Shown: one piece after another, positions 17,580 to 27,096 of the stretch
Numbering within the stretch: the stretch's first letter is position 1
Layout: each line of letters begins with the position of its first letter
Source: a gamma proteobacterium symbiont of Ctena orbiculata
Lineage (GTDB): Bacteria; Pseudomonadota; Gammaproteobacteria; Chromatiales; Chromatiaceae
Direction: 5' to 3'
Assembly: GCA_003058495.1 (NCBI GenBank)
Contig: QBVC01000027.1
Span: forward strand, 62,001-126,000
DNA: 64,000 nucleotides
Notes under the pieces: generated by a model
Databases searched by the model: none
What the model was told of the DNA's origin: nothing
Seen by the model: the letters and a program-made list of their open reading frames with translations, nothing else
Made by a program: the position numbers and the translations under genes

Positions 17580-17978
17580 AGCCGCAATCATATACCAACC
17601 GGCCGCAGTTCCTGGTTTTTGCAGAAATCAATGTATGCAAAATGGTAATCACCATTCCAATCGTTTAAAATGCATACCGTATACATTATACATGCTAGTA
17701 ATTTCATTAAAATTAGTCAGTTAGTAATTAAGAAAAGATATCGAAACTGTCATTGATCGGGAGTGGGTCGTCTTCGGCGGACGGGTTTCACGATCTGCCG
17801 TTAAATGGGTAGACTTGCCACTTCCATGATTTTAAACCCTGTCGTCACACTGATTGTCACTCACCCTGGTGTGGGTGTTGTCGATATTTTTAGTAGATTG
17901 TAGAAGTAACGGGGTGAATTTTTTCAACACAATGTTGCACATCGGTGAGTCAGGCTCTACCGAGGGGAGCAGAGGTCT
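17580..17978. other. Region upstream of ppc
   Basis: About 400 bases without a gene. It contains a weak GntR-type site (17677-17693), an AT-rich stretch at 17660-17740 that could hold a promoter, and a short GC-rich spacer. The ribosome site of ppc is GAGGGGAGCAGAGG at 17962-17975. Confidence 0.5.
17677..17693. promoter_or_regulatory. Weak GntR operator-like site upstream of ppc
   Basis: CCGTATA-CAT-TATACAT keeps the GTATAC core and the TATAC half of the operator seen at eight other places, but the outer bases differ. It lies about 285 bases ahead of the ppc start, further than most. It may be chance, or it may place PEP carboxylase in the regulon. Confidence 0.35.
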
Positions 17979-20798
17979 GTGAGTGATCCGTTTGTCGATG
18001 CCTGCGTGAAAAACGATTCGGTGCTGCGCGCCCGGGTGAAACTGCTCGGCAATCTGCTGGGCGACGTGATCAGCACCCAGTCGGGTTCCGAGGTGCTGCG
18101 CACCATCGAACGTCTGCGCAAGGGGTTTATCAAGCTGCGGCAGGATCCCGATGCGGAGCGTCACGCCAGGCTGGAGAGGCTGATCAGCGTGTTGTCTCCC
18201 GATGCCCTGCGCCCGGTGATACGGGCCTTCAACATCTACTTCCAGCTGGCCAGCACCGCGGAGGAGAGTTTTCAACACCGTCAGCGCCGCAACGTGGCCG
18301 CCCAGGGCGGGGTGTTGTGGAAGGGCTCTTTCGATGCCTGCATCCGCGAACTGCGGGAGATGGATGTCGAGCCCGATGAGTTGCAGGATCTGTTTGAAGA
18401 CGTTCGCTACATGCCGGTCTTCACCGCCCATCCCACCGAGTCCAAACGCCGCGCCATCCTGTTGCAGATGAGGCGGATATTCGAAAGCAACGAGGCCCTG
18501 GATGCACCCTCGTCAACGGTGGAACATAACGAGACCCACACCCGCAATCTGCGCACCCACATCCAGGCGCTATGGAAAACCAACGATGTACGCCCCTCGC
18601 GACCCGAAGTCCACCAAGAGGTCCGCATGGGCATGTACCACTTCCGGGAGGCGATCTTCGACGCCGTGCCCGTGGTCTATCGCCGCCTGGAGCTCGCGCT
18701 CAAGCGCTCCTATCACGACCATGAAGGTTTTCACGGCATCGACGTACCGGCGATGATCCGCTTCGGCAGCTGGATCGGCGGCGACCGGGACGGCAATCCC
18801 AATGTCACCGCACAGACCACCCGCGAGGCGATCCTGACCCAGCACCTGACGGTGATTCGCGCCTATATCGAGCGGGTAGACAGGCTGGTCGGCATCCTCA
18901 CCCACTCCCAGGAGTTCTGCACCCTGTCGCCGGCCTTCATGGCCAGCCTCAAGGAGGATGACGACTACCGCCAGGGGTTTGCCCAGGAGTGGCCGGAGCG
19001 TTTTCTGGGCGAGCCCTACCGGCGCAAGCTCTACATCACCGGCCTGCGCCTGCGCCAGGTGGAGCGGCGCGGCAAGGCCTGGCTTGACGGGGCCTCCATC
19101 GAGGATATGGTGGCTGGATTTGCCAATGAACTCGATTTCCTCCGCGACCTTGAGCTGATTCGGGACTCGCTCAACAGCCACGGCGACGCGGATGCGGCGA
19201 ATGCGGAGTTGCTGGACCTGATCAGGCTGGTGCGTACCTTCGGTTTCTATCTGGCGCGGCTGGATATCCGCCAGGAGTCGGCGGTGCATACCAGCGCCGT
19301 GGCCGATCTGCTGTCGGTGTTGGGGATCGAGCAGAACTACGAGGAACTGGAAGAGGGGGCGCGTCTCAAGCTGCTCGCAGAGCTGATTCTGGATCCGCCG
19401 GCGATAGAGGATCCCGGACGGTTTGCGGAGATGACCCAGGAGGTGCTGCGGGTCTTCGATGTGGTCGAAGAGATGCAGCGCATGATCAGTCCCCGGGTCA
19501 TCGGCCGCTATGTCATCTCCATGGCCCATCACGCCTCCGATGCGATGCACGTGATGTTTCTTGCCAGCCTGAAGGGACTCTGCGGCAGGCGCGGCGATTC
19601 GTTCTACTGCCGTATCGGCGTCTCTCCCCTGTTCGAGACCATCCACGATCTCTCCCGCATCGAACCCGTGATGTGCGACCTGCTCGATCAGCCGGTCTAT
19701 GCCCAGCTGTTGAAACAGCACGGTGGACTGCAGGAGGTGATGCTCGGCTACTCCGACTCGGCGAAGGACGGCGGCATCGTGGCCTCCGCCTGGCTCCTCT
19801 ACCGGGCGCAGCAACGGGTGATCACCCTGGGCAGGGAACGGGGTGTGCGCATCCGCCTGTTTCACGGCCGGGGCGGCACCATCGGCCGCGGCGGCGGCCC
19901 CACCCACGACGCCATCCGTTCCCAGCCCTCGGGCACCCTCCAGGGGCAGATCAAGTTCACCGAGCAGGGCGAGGTGCTCTCCTACAAATACAGCAACCGG
20001 GAGACCGCGATCTATGAGCTGACCATGGGGCTTTCGGGGGTCATCAACGCCAGCATCGGCCTGATCCGCGAGGTCGAGCCGGACGAGAAGTCGTTCCATG
20101 AGAATATGCGGTATCTCTCTGACAAGGGCGAGGCCGCCTACCGCGAGCTGACCGAGAAGACCCCCGGCTTTCTCGACTATTTCTACTCCGCGACCCCGGT
20201 ATCCGAGATCGGGTTGTTGAATATCGGATCGCGCCCGTCCCATCGCGCCAAGGGGGATCTCTCGAAATATTCGGTGCGCGCCATATCCTGGGTCTTCGGC
20301 TGGGCTCAGGCGCGGCAGACCCTGCCGGCCTGGTATGGCATAGGCACCGCCCTGGAGTCCTGCTGCAAGGGGAAGAAGAAAAACCTGAAGACCCTCCGGG
20401 AGATGTACCGCAAGTGGCCCTTCTTCCGCGCCCTGCTCAGCAACACCCAGATGGCCCTGTTCAAATCGAGCATGGACATCGCGCAGGAGTATGCCGAGCT
20501 GTGTGGCGAGGGCAAGACCCGCAAGCGGGTATTCGGCATGATCAGGGATGAGTACCATAGGAGCGTGAAGTGGATCTGCAAGATCGCCGAGATAGAGGAT
20601 CTGCTCGATGAAAATCCGCTGCTCAAGACATCCCTCAGCCGTAGGGACCTCTATCTCTATCCGCTGAATCACATCCAGCTGGAGCTTTTGCGCCGCTACC
20701 GCAATCCGGAGACCAGGGAGAGCGATCGCGACGCCTGCCTCGATCCCCTGTTACGCTCCATCAACGCCATCGCCGCGGGTATGCGAAACACCGGCTGA
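17979..20798 (+). CDS. ppc: Phosphoenolpyruvate carboxylase
   Basis: Forms oxaloacetate from PEP and bicarbonate in the cytoplasm. It is 939 residues, with the family's active-site segments: HPTESKRR (about residue 150), GSWIGGDRDGNPNVT (about 265-280), LGYSDSAKDGG, and the glycine loop FHGRGGTIGRGGGP. The start is GTG, chosen because GAGGGGAG/AGAGG directly precedes it and the N-terminus fits. The gene faces pyk tail to tail (65 bases apart), so both enzymes competing for PEP are encoded together beside the GntR regulator. It would replenish the C4 pool when cells grow on glyoxylate-derived PEP. Confidence 0.97.
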   Translation: MSDPFVDACVKNDSVLRARVKLLGNLLGDVISTQSGSEVLRTIERLRKGFIKLRQDPDAERHARLERLISVLSPDALRPVIRAFNIYFQLASTAEESFQHRQRRNVAAQGGVLWKGSFDACIRELREMDVEPDELQDLFEDVRYMPVFTAHPTESKRRAILLQMRRIFESNEALDAPSSTVEHNETHTRNLRTHIQALWKTNDVRPSRPEVHQEVRMGMYHFREAIFDAVPVVYRRLELALKRSYHDHEGFHGIDVPAMIRFGSWIGGDRDGNPNVTAQTTREAILTQHLTVIRAYIERVDRLVGILTHSQEFCTLSPAFMASLKEDDDYRQGFAQEWPERFLGEPYRRKLYITGLRLRQVERRGKAWLDGASIEDMVAGFANELDFLRDLELIRDSLNSHGDADAANAELLDLIRLVRTFGFYLARLDIRQESAVHTSAVADLLSVLGIEQNYEELEEGARLKLLAELILDPPAIEDPGRFAEMTQEVLRVFDVVEEMQRMISPRVIGRYVISMAHHASDAMHVMFLASLKGLCGRRGDSFYCRIGVSPLFETIHDLSRIEPVMCDLLDQPVYAQLLKQHGGLQEVMLGYSDSAKDGGIVASAWLLYRAQQRVITLGRERGVRIRLFHGRGGTIGRGGGPTHDAIRSQPSGTLQGQIKFTEQGEVLSYKYSNRETAIYELTMGLSGVINASIGLIREVEPDEKSFHENMRYLSDKGEAAYRELTEKTPGFLDYFYSATPVSEIGLLNIGSRPSHRAKGDLSKYSVRAISWVFGWAQARQTLPAWYGIGTALESCCKGKKKNLKTLREMYRKWPFFRALLSNTQMALFKSSMDIAQEYAELCGEGKTRKRVFGMIRDEYHRSVKWICKIAEIEDLLDENPLLKTSLSRRDLYLYPLNHIQLELLRRYRNPETRESDRDACLDPLLRSINAIAAGMRNTG

Positions 20799-20863
20799 TC
20801 CGGCTGTGCAGGGCGTTGAGATCAGGTAAACACGACAACCGGCGGCAGGGCGCGGCTCGCCCG

Positions 20864-22327
20864 TCAGGCGATGCGGGAGAGGGTGTGTTCACCCACGCGC
20901 ATGATCTTCATGATGTTGGTCTGGCCTTCGACACCGGAGCGGTCGCCCTTGGTGATAAGCACCAGGTCCCCCTCCTGGACGGTGCCCTGGCGTAGCATCG
21001 CCTCGATCACTTCACTGTTGATCTTGGAGAGGTCTCTGCTGGTGACGTCGAAGTAGAGCGGATAGACCCCCCGGTAGAGGGTCACCTTTCTGCATGTGAC
21101 CTGAGAGCGGGTCAATGCATGGATCGGAATCCCCGAGTTCATCCGCGACATCCATTTTGCGGTCGAACCGGTCTCGGTGAGGGCGGCAATCGCCTTCACC
21201 TCGAGGTGGTTGGCGATATACATGGAGGCCATGGCGATGGCCTCGTCGACGCGGCCGAAATGGCTGTCGATGCGATGCTTCGATCTGCGGGCGTTCTTTT
21301 CGGCCTCCATGCAGATCCTGTCCAGGGCCGCCACCACCTTGGGCGGATTCTTGCCGATGGAGCTCTCCGCCGAGAGCATCACCGCATCGGTGCCGTCGAT
21401 GACCGCATTGGAGACATCGAAGACCTCGGCGCGGGTCGGGATCGGGCTCTCGATCATCGACTGCATCATCTGGGTTGCGGTGATGACCACGCAGTTGTTG
21501 CTGCGCGCCTTGTGGATCAGCTGTTTCTGCACTTCGGGCAGCTTGGCATCGCCTATCTCCACGCCGAGATCGCCCCGCGCCACCATGATCGCATCCGAGG
21601 CGTCGATGATCCCGTCGATCGCCTGCAGCGCCTCGACCCGTTCTATCTTGGAGACGATGCCACCGTTGCACCCCGCCTCCCGCAGCAGGCTGCGCGCGCT
21701 CTCCACATCCTCCGCGTTGCGCACGAAGGAGACGCCAAGGTAGTCGGCATCGATCTCCGCGGCGAACTTGATATCCTCCCTGTCCTTCGCGGTCAATGCG
21801 GGCGCCGACAGACCGCCTCCCCGTTTGTTGATCCCCTTGTTGTTGGAGAGCATGCCGCCAACGACGACCCTGCAGTGGACGCAACCCGATTCGACCCGGG
21901 TCACAAGCAGTTCGATGGCGCCGTCGTCGAGTATCAGGGTGTCGTCTTCCGAGAGGTCGTCGGCCAGCGCGGCATAGGTGGTGCCGACCCGTTGTTGATC
22001 GCCGGATGAGAGATCACAGTTCGCATCGATGGCGAAACGATCACCGGCCTTCAGTTCGACCTTTCCGTCTTTGAAGGTGCCGACGCGGATCTTCGGTCCC
22101 TGGAGATCGATCAGGACCGCGATTTCACGTCCGGCCTCAGCCGCTCGCTGGCGAATCAGCCGGGTGCGCTCCCGATGCCTCTGCAGCGAATCGTGCGAGA
22201 GGTTGATGCGGACAACGTCCACCCCGGCGGCGATGAGCCGATCCGTGACCTCGATTCCGTCGGTGGCCGGGCCGAGTGTGGCAACTATCTTGGTGCGTCT
22301 GGGCATGGGTCGCGCTCGCTGTTTCAT
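20864..22327 (-). CDS. pyk: Pyruvate kinase
   Basis: Converts PEP and ADP to pyruvate and ATP. 487 residues, normal for the family, with RRTKIVATLGPA at the N-terminus, INLSHDS, the active-site segment MVARGDLGVEIGD, the Lys-containing ISKIE-type motif (VSKIERVEA), and CVVITATQMMQSMIESPIPTRAEVFDVSNAV split over the next helices. Either the ATG at 22327 or the one at 22306 may be used. A perfect copy of the GntR operator lies 59-75 bases upstream of the start, which ties this glycolytic enzyme to the oxalate/glyoxylate gene set. Confidence 0.96.
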   Translation of the reverse strand: MKQRARPMPRRTKIVATLGPATDGIEVTDRLIAAGVDVVRINLSHDSLQRHRERTRLIRQRAAEAGREIAVLIDLQGPKIRVGTFKDGKVELKAGDRFAIDANCDLSSGDQQRVGTTYAALADDLSEDDTLILDDGAIELLVTRVESGCVHCRVVVGGMLSNNKGINKRGGGLSAPALTAKDREDIKFAAEIDADYLGVSFVRNAEDVESARSLLREAGCNGGIVSKIERVEALQAIDGIIDASDAIMVARGDLGVEIGDAKLPEVQKQLIHKARSNNCVVITATQMMQSMIESPIPTRAEVFDVSNAVIDGTDAVMLSAESSIGKNPPKVVAALDRICMEAEKNARRSKHRIDSHFGRVDEAIAMASMYIANHLEVKAIAALTETGSTAKWMSRMNSGIPIHALTRSQVTCRKVTLYRGVYPLYFDVTSRDLSKINSEVIEAMLRQGTVQEGDLVLITKGDRSGVEGQTNIMKIMRVGEHTLSRIA

Positions 22328-22385
22328 CTAGCCGGGGCAGAGTGTATCGAAATGTTCACTTAATTGAATGCCTGGACTATAATAT

Positions 22386-22402
22386 TGGTATATTGTATAC
22401 CA
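22386..22402. promoter_or_regulatory. GntR operator ahead of pyk (perfect palindrome)
   Basis: TGGTATATTGTATACCA: arms TGGTATA and TATACCA match perfectly around TTG. It lies 59 bases upstream of the pyk start on the minus strand and about 250 bases from the gntR start. Confidence 0.8.
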
Positions 22403-22610
22403 TTCCAATGGCTCTGGTATAGAGGCTGGCAAGGGTATTTTGCCGATCTGCCGGCCGATTCGGTCGCCCGTCGGCTGCCCGCATCGGAACAGAGTCAGCA
22501 GGGTCGGGAGGAATCGTACGGGGCTGGCGTGTTTGCTGATCGAGGTCGGATCCAGGTCAGGCCAGGGGTGAAATTTTAACCAAACAATATCCTCGATTCC
22601 TATGCTTGTG

Positions 22611-22627
22611 GTGTGTATTGTATACAG
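22611..22627. promoter_or_regulatory. GntR operator in the gntR leader (autoregulation)
   Basis: GTGTGTA-TTG-TATACAG retains the invariant GTATAC core and ends 27 bases before the chosen gntR ATG. The placement fits autoregulation. Confidence 0.65.
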
Positions 22628-22654
22628 ATTGATCAGAGACCCAGGATTTTGAGA

Positions 22655-23347
22655 ATGCCCACGAAAGAACTGCGACTGAAACCAATCGACTCGAATAACG
22701 TACTGAAAAGTAAGGTATATGATCAGCTGAAAGCGGCGATCACATCGATGGATATCTACGCCGCCGAGACCGATACCAAGCTCGACGAGCGCCGACTGGC
22801 GGATGAGCTCGGGGTGAGCCGAACCCCGATTCGCGAAGCGCTGATGCTGCTGGAGAAAGAGGGCCTGATCCGGATGATTCCCCGCCGTGGCGCCTTTGTC
22901 GTGCGCAAGACCAAGCGCGAGATCCTGGAGATGATCTGCGTATGGGGGGCCTTGGAGAGCCTGGCTGCGCGGCTTGCGACGGTCAATGCCAGCGACAAGG
23001 AGATTTCGGGATTGCGGGAGACCTTCGTCAACCTGGACGATGCCAACTCGGCCCTGGCCGCCATCGACGAGTACTCGGAAAAGAACATCCGTTTTCACCA
23101 GTCGATTATACGCCTCAGCAAGTGCGAACTCCTGCAGGATATCGCCGATGGGCTCTTCGTCCACATGCGCGCCATCCGCTCCCGTTCGGTCAAGGAGCGC
23201 AGACAGCTCGCTGACTCGGTGGTGGAACACGTGCACATCATCGAGGCGTTGGAGAAACGGGATGCGGTATTGGCGGAAAAACTGGTACGCGAGCACACGG
23301 ATCACCTCTCTACGCATGTAAAGAAACATGTGACCTGGGTTGAGTAG
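22655..23347 (+). CDS. GntR-family (FCD/FadR subfamily) transcriptional regulator
   Basis: A 230-residue regulator. The N-terminal winged helix-turn-helix (residues about 20-85) contains the GntR signature ERRLADELGVSRTPIREALMLLEKEGLI and the wing PRRGAFVV. The C-terminal all-helical FCD domain has the expected metal/ligand residues (NIRFHQSIIRLS, VEHVHIIEAL, REHTDHL). I start at ATG 22655, since an upstream in-frame GTG lies inside an operator copy. FCD regulators commonly bind TNGTATACNA-type palindromes, which is what recurs ahead of the oxalate and glyoxylate genes, so this is the likely controller. The effector is probably a pathway intermediate, not identifiable here. Confidence 0.92.
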   Translation: MPTKELRLKPIDSNNVLKSKVYDQLKAAITSMDIYAAETDTKLDERRLADELGVSRTPIREALMLLEKEGLIRMIPRRGAFVVRKTKREILEMICVWGALESLAARLATVNASDKEISGLRETFVNLDDANSALAAIDEYSEKNIRFHQSIIRLSKCELLQDIADGLFVHMRAIRSRSVKERRQLADSVVEHVHIIEALEKRDAVLAEKLVREHTDHLSTHVKKHVTWVE

Positions 23348-23391
23348 ATGGGTCGCCGCTGTCTCTCGTCAGGATGAAAGGGTAGCGCTGG

Positions 23392-25161
23392 GTGAGCTCG
23401 GCTGGAGAGAAATACGGTCCCTGGAATCCGGGTATCCTGAGCCCCATGCCCGAGGATGTGAAACCCTTCATGACCATCGCCCGCGCAGAGAATGTTTTTC
23501 AGTCGATACCGGAGCTGGAGGAGATCAGCGAGTTTACCGGCTTCCCCTGGGAGTATATTGCAACCTTTCGACCGCAGCGCCTGGCGGTGCACGAGCTGTT
23601 GATAAGGATATCGGCCAATCTCTCGGTTTCCGACGGAACGCGGTATGAAGACCTTGGGGTCAATTTTCGCAGCATGGCCCAGCAGTTGTTCGAGCGCTAC
23701 GTCAGTCCCAATCTGCAACAGATAAACGACCTCTATGATGAATTGAGGCGCGCCATAGAAGCGGCGGTCGAAGCGGAACTGGAGGCTACGCTGTTTGCCC
23801 GGGAGGAGGAAAAAGTCGAGCCGAGAGGCTGGTTGACTAGACTCTTCAAGGGCCAACAACAGGCAGCCCCAACGCTTCCCAGGGAGGACCGCGAACTGCA
23901 GATTATCGCGGCATGGAAGGAGGAGGCGCCGCGGCTGAAAGACAATCCCCTGCGCCGTACGATGCTGCAGAGCCTCCATCGGATAACCAACGCAATCATG
24001 ATTCGACACGGCAGGATCCGGGGTGAGAAGAAGCTCCTTGTCAAGCTTGTGGCCGGGGAAGTCTGTAACCTATACGGCAGCAGGCAGATCGGTAATATGA
24101 TCGAACCCATGATCGAGGCCGGCGCCGCCGCCGAGGGTTATTCGACCCTGCCCATTCAGGAACATCCGGTGATCATGAACGTCAAGGGGGCGTCGGCGTC
24201 GGGGAAGAGCACCCTCAGGCCGCTGCAGCATCAGCTTGCCAACAGGCTCGGTTTTCGCTGGGAGGAGTTTGCCCTGATAAGCCCCGATATCTGGCGTAAG
24301 TATCTGTTGGATTACGACTCCCTGGGCGAGTTGTACAAGTACGCCGCTGTCTGTACCGGGCATGAACTCAAGATCGTCGACAAGAAGCTCGATGCCTACA
24401 TGGCGGGAAAGGCGAAACGCGTCGGTGTATCCCATCTGCTCATAGATCGCTTCCGCTTTGACAGCTTCGCCGAAAAGTCGGGCAAGGAGGGGAGTAATCT
24501 GCTCACCCGTTTCGGTTCAAAGGTGTTTATGTTTTTCATGATTACACCGCCCCACGATACCGTGGAGCGTGCCTGGGAGCGTGGTGAACAGGTTGGGCGT
24601 TACAAGGCGGTGGATGACCTTCTCGACCACAATGTGGAGGCCTTTACCGGGATATCGCAGATCTTCTTTACCTGGGCTCTCGATCAGGATAAGGATATCC
24701 ACTACGAATTCCTCGACAACAGCGTCGACCTTGGCGAGCGTCCAAGAACCGTGGCCTACGGCGAAAATGGCTCGCTCTGCATTCTCTGCGTGAAATGCAT
24801 GATCGACATCGATCGTTACCGCAAGATCAACATCAATGCGGATTCCGCAAGCAGTGTCTATCCGTCTGCGCGGGAGATGGCCCCTGAAATGAATCTGGCG
24901 TTTCTCAAAGCCTGTATCGAACGTCTTGAGAATGTCGAGTTTGTCAATGCGAAAAACAGAAAAGTTGCAGCAAGAATAAGAAGCGGCGAGTTGGTGGAGC
25001 TGAGGATGATGGAGCTCGAGGAGGCCGTGCCCGATGTGGATATCCGCGAGGCGTTGTTGAAGCTGATTTCCCCTGCAAAAGCGCGTCGAGACACTGATAT
25101 ATCGATACCGGATATTGTCGATATCTCGCGATCGGAAACCCTGGGGGACTGTTACGGTTGA
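23392..25161 (+). CDS. P-loop (zeta-toxin/kinase-like) protein of unknown function
   Basis: A 589-residue protein. The first 240 residues are helical with no motif I recognise. Near residue 270 is a Walker A, VKGASASGKST, followed by LISPDIWRKYLLDYDSLGE and LLIDRFRFDSF, a layout like zeta-toxin or small-molecule kinases of the P-loop class. The C-terminal 150 residues have no clear family. It lies 44 bases after gntR on the same strand and may be co-transcribed. The start is uncertain: GTG at 23392, or ATG at 23446. No antitoxin-like gene adjoins it, so a toxin role is unlikely. Confidence 0.65.
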   Translation: MSSAGEKYGPWNPGILSPMPEDVKPFMTIARAENVFQSIPELEEISEFTGFPWEYIATFRPQRLAVHELLIRISANLSVSDGTRYEDLGVNFRSMAQQLFERYVSPNLQQINDLYDELRRAIEAAVEAELEATLFAREEEKVEPRGWLTRLFKGQQQAAPTLPREDRELQIIAAWKEEAPRLKDNPLRRTMLQSLHRITNAIMIRHGRIRGEKKLLVKLVAGEVCNLYGSRQIGNMIEPMIEAGAAAEGYSTLPIQEHPVIMNVKGASASGKSTLRPLQHQLANRLGFRWEEFALISPDIWRKYLLDYDSLGELYKYAAVCTGHELKIVDKKLDAYMAGKAKRVGVSHLLIDRFRFDSFAEKSGKEGSNLLTRFGSKVFMFFMITPPHDTVERAWERGEQVGRYKAVDDLLDHNVEAFTGISQIFFTWALDQDKDIHYEFLDNSVDLGERPRTVAYGENGSLCILCVKCMIDIDRYRKININADSASSVYPSAREMAPEMNLAFLKACIERLENVEFVNAKNRKVAARIRSGELVELRMMELEEAVPDVDIREALLKLISPAKARRDTDISIPDIVDISRSETLGDCYG

Positions 25162-25282
25162 GCATTTGCGAGATAACGGTTCGAGCAATGGCCGGTTCGG
25201 GGCCGCCTGCGTCGGCAGTCAGGCGCGGCTTGAGTGAACCCCGGCCGTTTCACTGAAATCAAGATCGAAAGAGTGTGCACTG

Positions 25283-26200
25283 ATGGCTACAGCCTTTATC
25301 CATCACCGTGATTGCGAGCTGCACGATCCCGGTGCCCAACATCCGGAGTCGCCGGCGCGGATCAGGGCGATCAACGACTACCTGCCCACATCCGGCATCT
25401 GGGACAGGTTGGTCCGCCACGAGGCTCCCCTCGCCAGCCGGGAACAACTCTGCCGGGCGCATGACGAAAACTACATAGATGTGGTCTTCTCCGCCGCCCC
25501 TTCCGAGGGATATGTCTACCTGGATCCCGATACCTGCATGTCGCCGCACTCACTGAATGCGGCATTGAGGGCGGCGGGATCCGTGATAAAGGGCATAGAC
25601 CTGGTTTACACGGGCGAGGCCGACAATGCCTTTTGCAGCGTGCGCCCCTGCGGCCACCATGCGGAGACCAGGAGGGCCATGGGATTCTGCATGTTCAACA
25701 ATGTTGCCGTGGGCGCCTGTTATGCCAAGGATCGCTACGCGGCGAAAAGAATCGCCATCGTCGACTTCGATGTGCACCACGGCAACGGCACCGAAGACAT
25801 CTTTCGCCACGACCCATCGGTGCTCTTCTGTTCCACCTTTCAGCACCCCTTCTATCCGGGCAGCGGCGCGGATACCCGATCCGACCATATCGTGAACGTC
25901 CCCTTGCCGGCGGGCACGTCGGGCGCGCAATTTCGAGACGCCTTCGAGGGGGAGATCGTTCCCGCATTAAACGATTTTGCGCCTGAGCTGGTGTTGGTTT
26001 CCGCCGGTTTCGATGCCCATGAAAACGATCCGCTGGCCCAGCTCCGGTTGCGGGAGGATGATTACGAATGGGTCACCCGCAGGATCAGGGAGGTGGCCGA
26101 CAACTCTGCACAGGGCCGCCTTGTGTCGGTACTCGAGGGCGGTTACAGCATCGCCTCGCTAGGTTCCTGTGTAGAGGCCCACCTGAAGGCCATGCTCTGA
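25283..26200 (+). CDS. Histone deacetylase-family / acetylpolyamine amidohydrolase-like protein
   Basis: A 305-residue zinc hydrolase of the arginase/deacetylase superfamily, likely removing acetyl groups from small amides or protein lysines. Visible catalytic parts: RPCGHHAE (His pair), DFDVHHGNGTEDIF (zinc Asp and His), SAGFDAHENDPLA (zinc Asp) and the C-terminal LEGGYSIASLG. Length and order match bacterial class II HDAC-like proteins. It stands alone after the P-loop protein gene. Confidence 0.93.
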   Translation: MATAFIHHRDCELHDPGAQHPESPARIRAINDYLPTSGIWDRLVRHEAPLASREQLCRAHDENYIDVVFSAAPSEGYVYLDPDTCMSPHSLNAALRAAGSVIKGIDLVYTGEADNAFCSVRPCGHHAETRRAMGFCMFNNVAVGACYAKDRYAAKRIAIVDFDVHHGNGTEDIFRHDPSVLFCSTFQHPFYPGSGADTRSDHIVNVPLPAGTSGAQFRDAFEGEIVPALNDFAPELVLVSAGFDAHENDPLAQLRLREDDYEWVTRRIREVADNSAQGRLVSVLEGGYSIASLGSCVEAHLKAML

Positions 26201-26361
26201 CCTCAGCCTCCGTCCTGGGTAGACAGAGACCGATCCTCCGGGATTCCCATCTTCAGGACCGGTATTAAGCCAGATTTTCCAGTCTATACTCGAAACCTAT
26301 CACCGGCACCGGGAGCGCCCGCTGCAGCCAGGTGCAGTGTCTGCAGCGTGCATCGACAGCC

Positions 26362-27096
26362 ATGGTCTGCAAAATTGAAAACAACGGAATTGGGATCTTC
26401 CGCCGCCACGGCTGCGGCGAACGGCGATCGCCGTCCGGGGCGTGGCAGGCCCGGGGTTTTCTCTCTGTCTTGCTGCTGTTTGTCCTGCTCGGTCCGCAAA
26501 CGGTCGTCGCGGCCGACGACGCCGAGTTGCTGACGCGATTGCGCGGTGGCGGCTATACGCTCTATTTTCGCCATGTGGCGACAGACTGGTCCAAGTCTGA
26601 CCGAGTCGGCAAGGCGGGGGATTGGACGAGTTGTGACGCGCGTAAAATGCGGCAACTGTCAGACAGCGGTCGCGCCGATGCAAGAGATATCGGAAAGGCG
26701 ATCCGCGGCCTGGGCATTCCGGTGGGAGAGGTATTGGCGAGTCCCTATTGCCGGACCATGGAAACGGCCGAGCTGTTCGATGTCGGTCCGGTAATCCAGA
26801 GTAGCGATGTCATGAACCTGAGGAGTGCCGGTTATTTCGGCGGGCGCGACGAAATTGTCGCCAGTGCGCGGCGTTTGCTGGCGACGCCACCCGCGGCTGG
26901 TGCCAATCGGGTCGTCGTTGCCCACGGTAATGTTGCGCGAGAGGCGACACCGGTCTATCCGGAAGAGGGCGAGGGAGTGGTTTTTCTCGCCGACGGCAAG
27001 GGCGGATTCGATGTGATTGCACGTATTCCGCCCCGGCGTTGGCGCCGTATGCTTGAGCTCGGTAGAGCCGGTCAGGGTGACAGGATCAAACGGTAA
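26362..27096 (+). CDS. Exported histidine phosphatase superfamily protein
   Basis: About 244 residues. A hydrophobic segment (about 33-50, SVLLLFVLLGPQTVVAA) serves as signal or anchor. The phosphatase domain has the catalytic motif as YFRHVATD, then SPYCRTMETAELF, and the second His in VVVAHGN. The long basic leader before the signal suggests the true start may be later; the ATG at 26362 is the first good candidate, with a GTG at 26332 also open. It converges on the NHL-repeat gene with a 25-base overlap. Confidence 0.75.
   Translation: MVCKIENNGIGIFRRHGCGERRSPSGAWQARGFLSVLLLFVLLGPQTVVAADDAELLTRLRGGGYTLYFRHVATDWSKSDRVGKAGDWTSCDARKMRQLSDSGRADARDIGKAIRGLGIPVGEVLASPYCRTMETAELFDVGPVIQSSDVMNLRSAGYFGGRDEIVASARRLLATPPAAGANRVVVAHGNVAREATPVYPEEGEGVVFLADGKGGFDVIARIPPRRWRRMLELGRAGQGDRIKR

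Noticed and set aside
22364..22579. 71-codon frame between pyk and gntR
   Set aside because: It crosses the pyk operator, is rich in Trp/Arg without pattern, and has no ribosome site.
23392..25161. P-loop protein as a zeta toxin of a toxin-antitoxin pair
   Set aside because: It is much longer than zeta toxins and has no adjacent epsilon-like antitoxin; only the nucleotide-binding core is similar.
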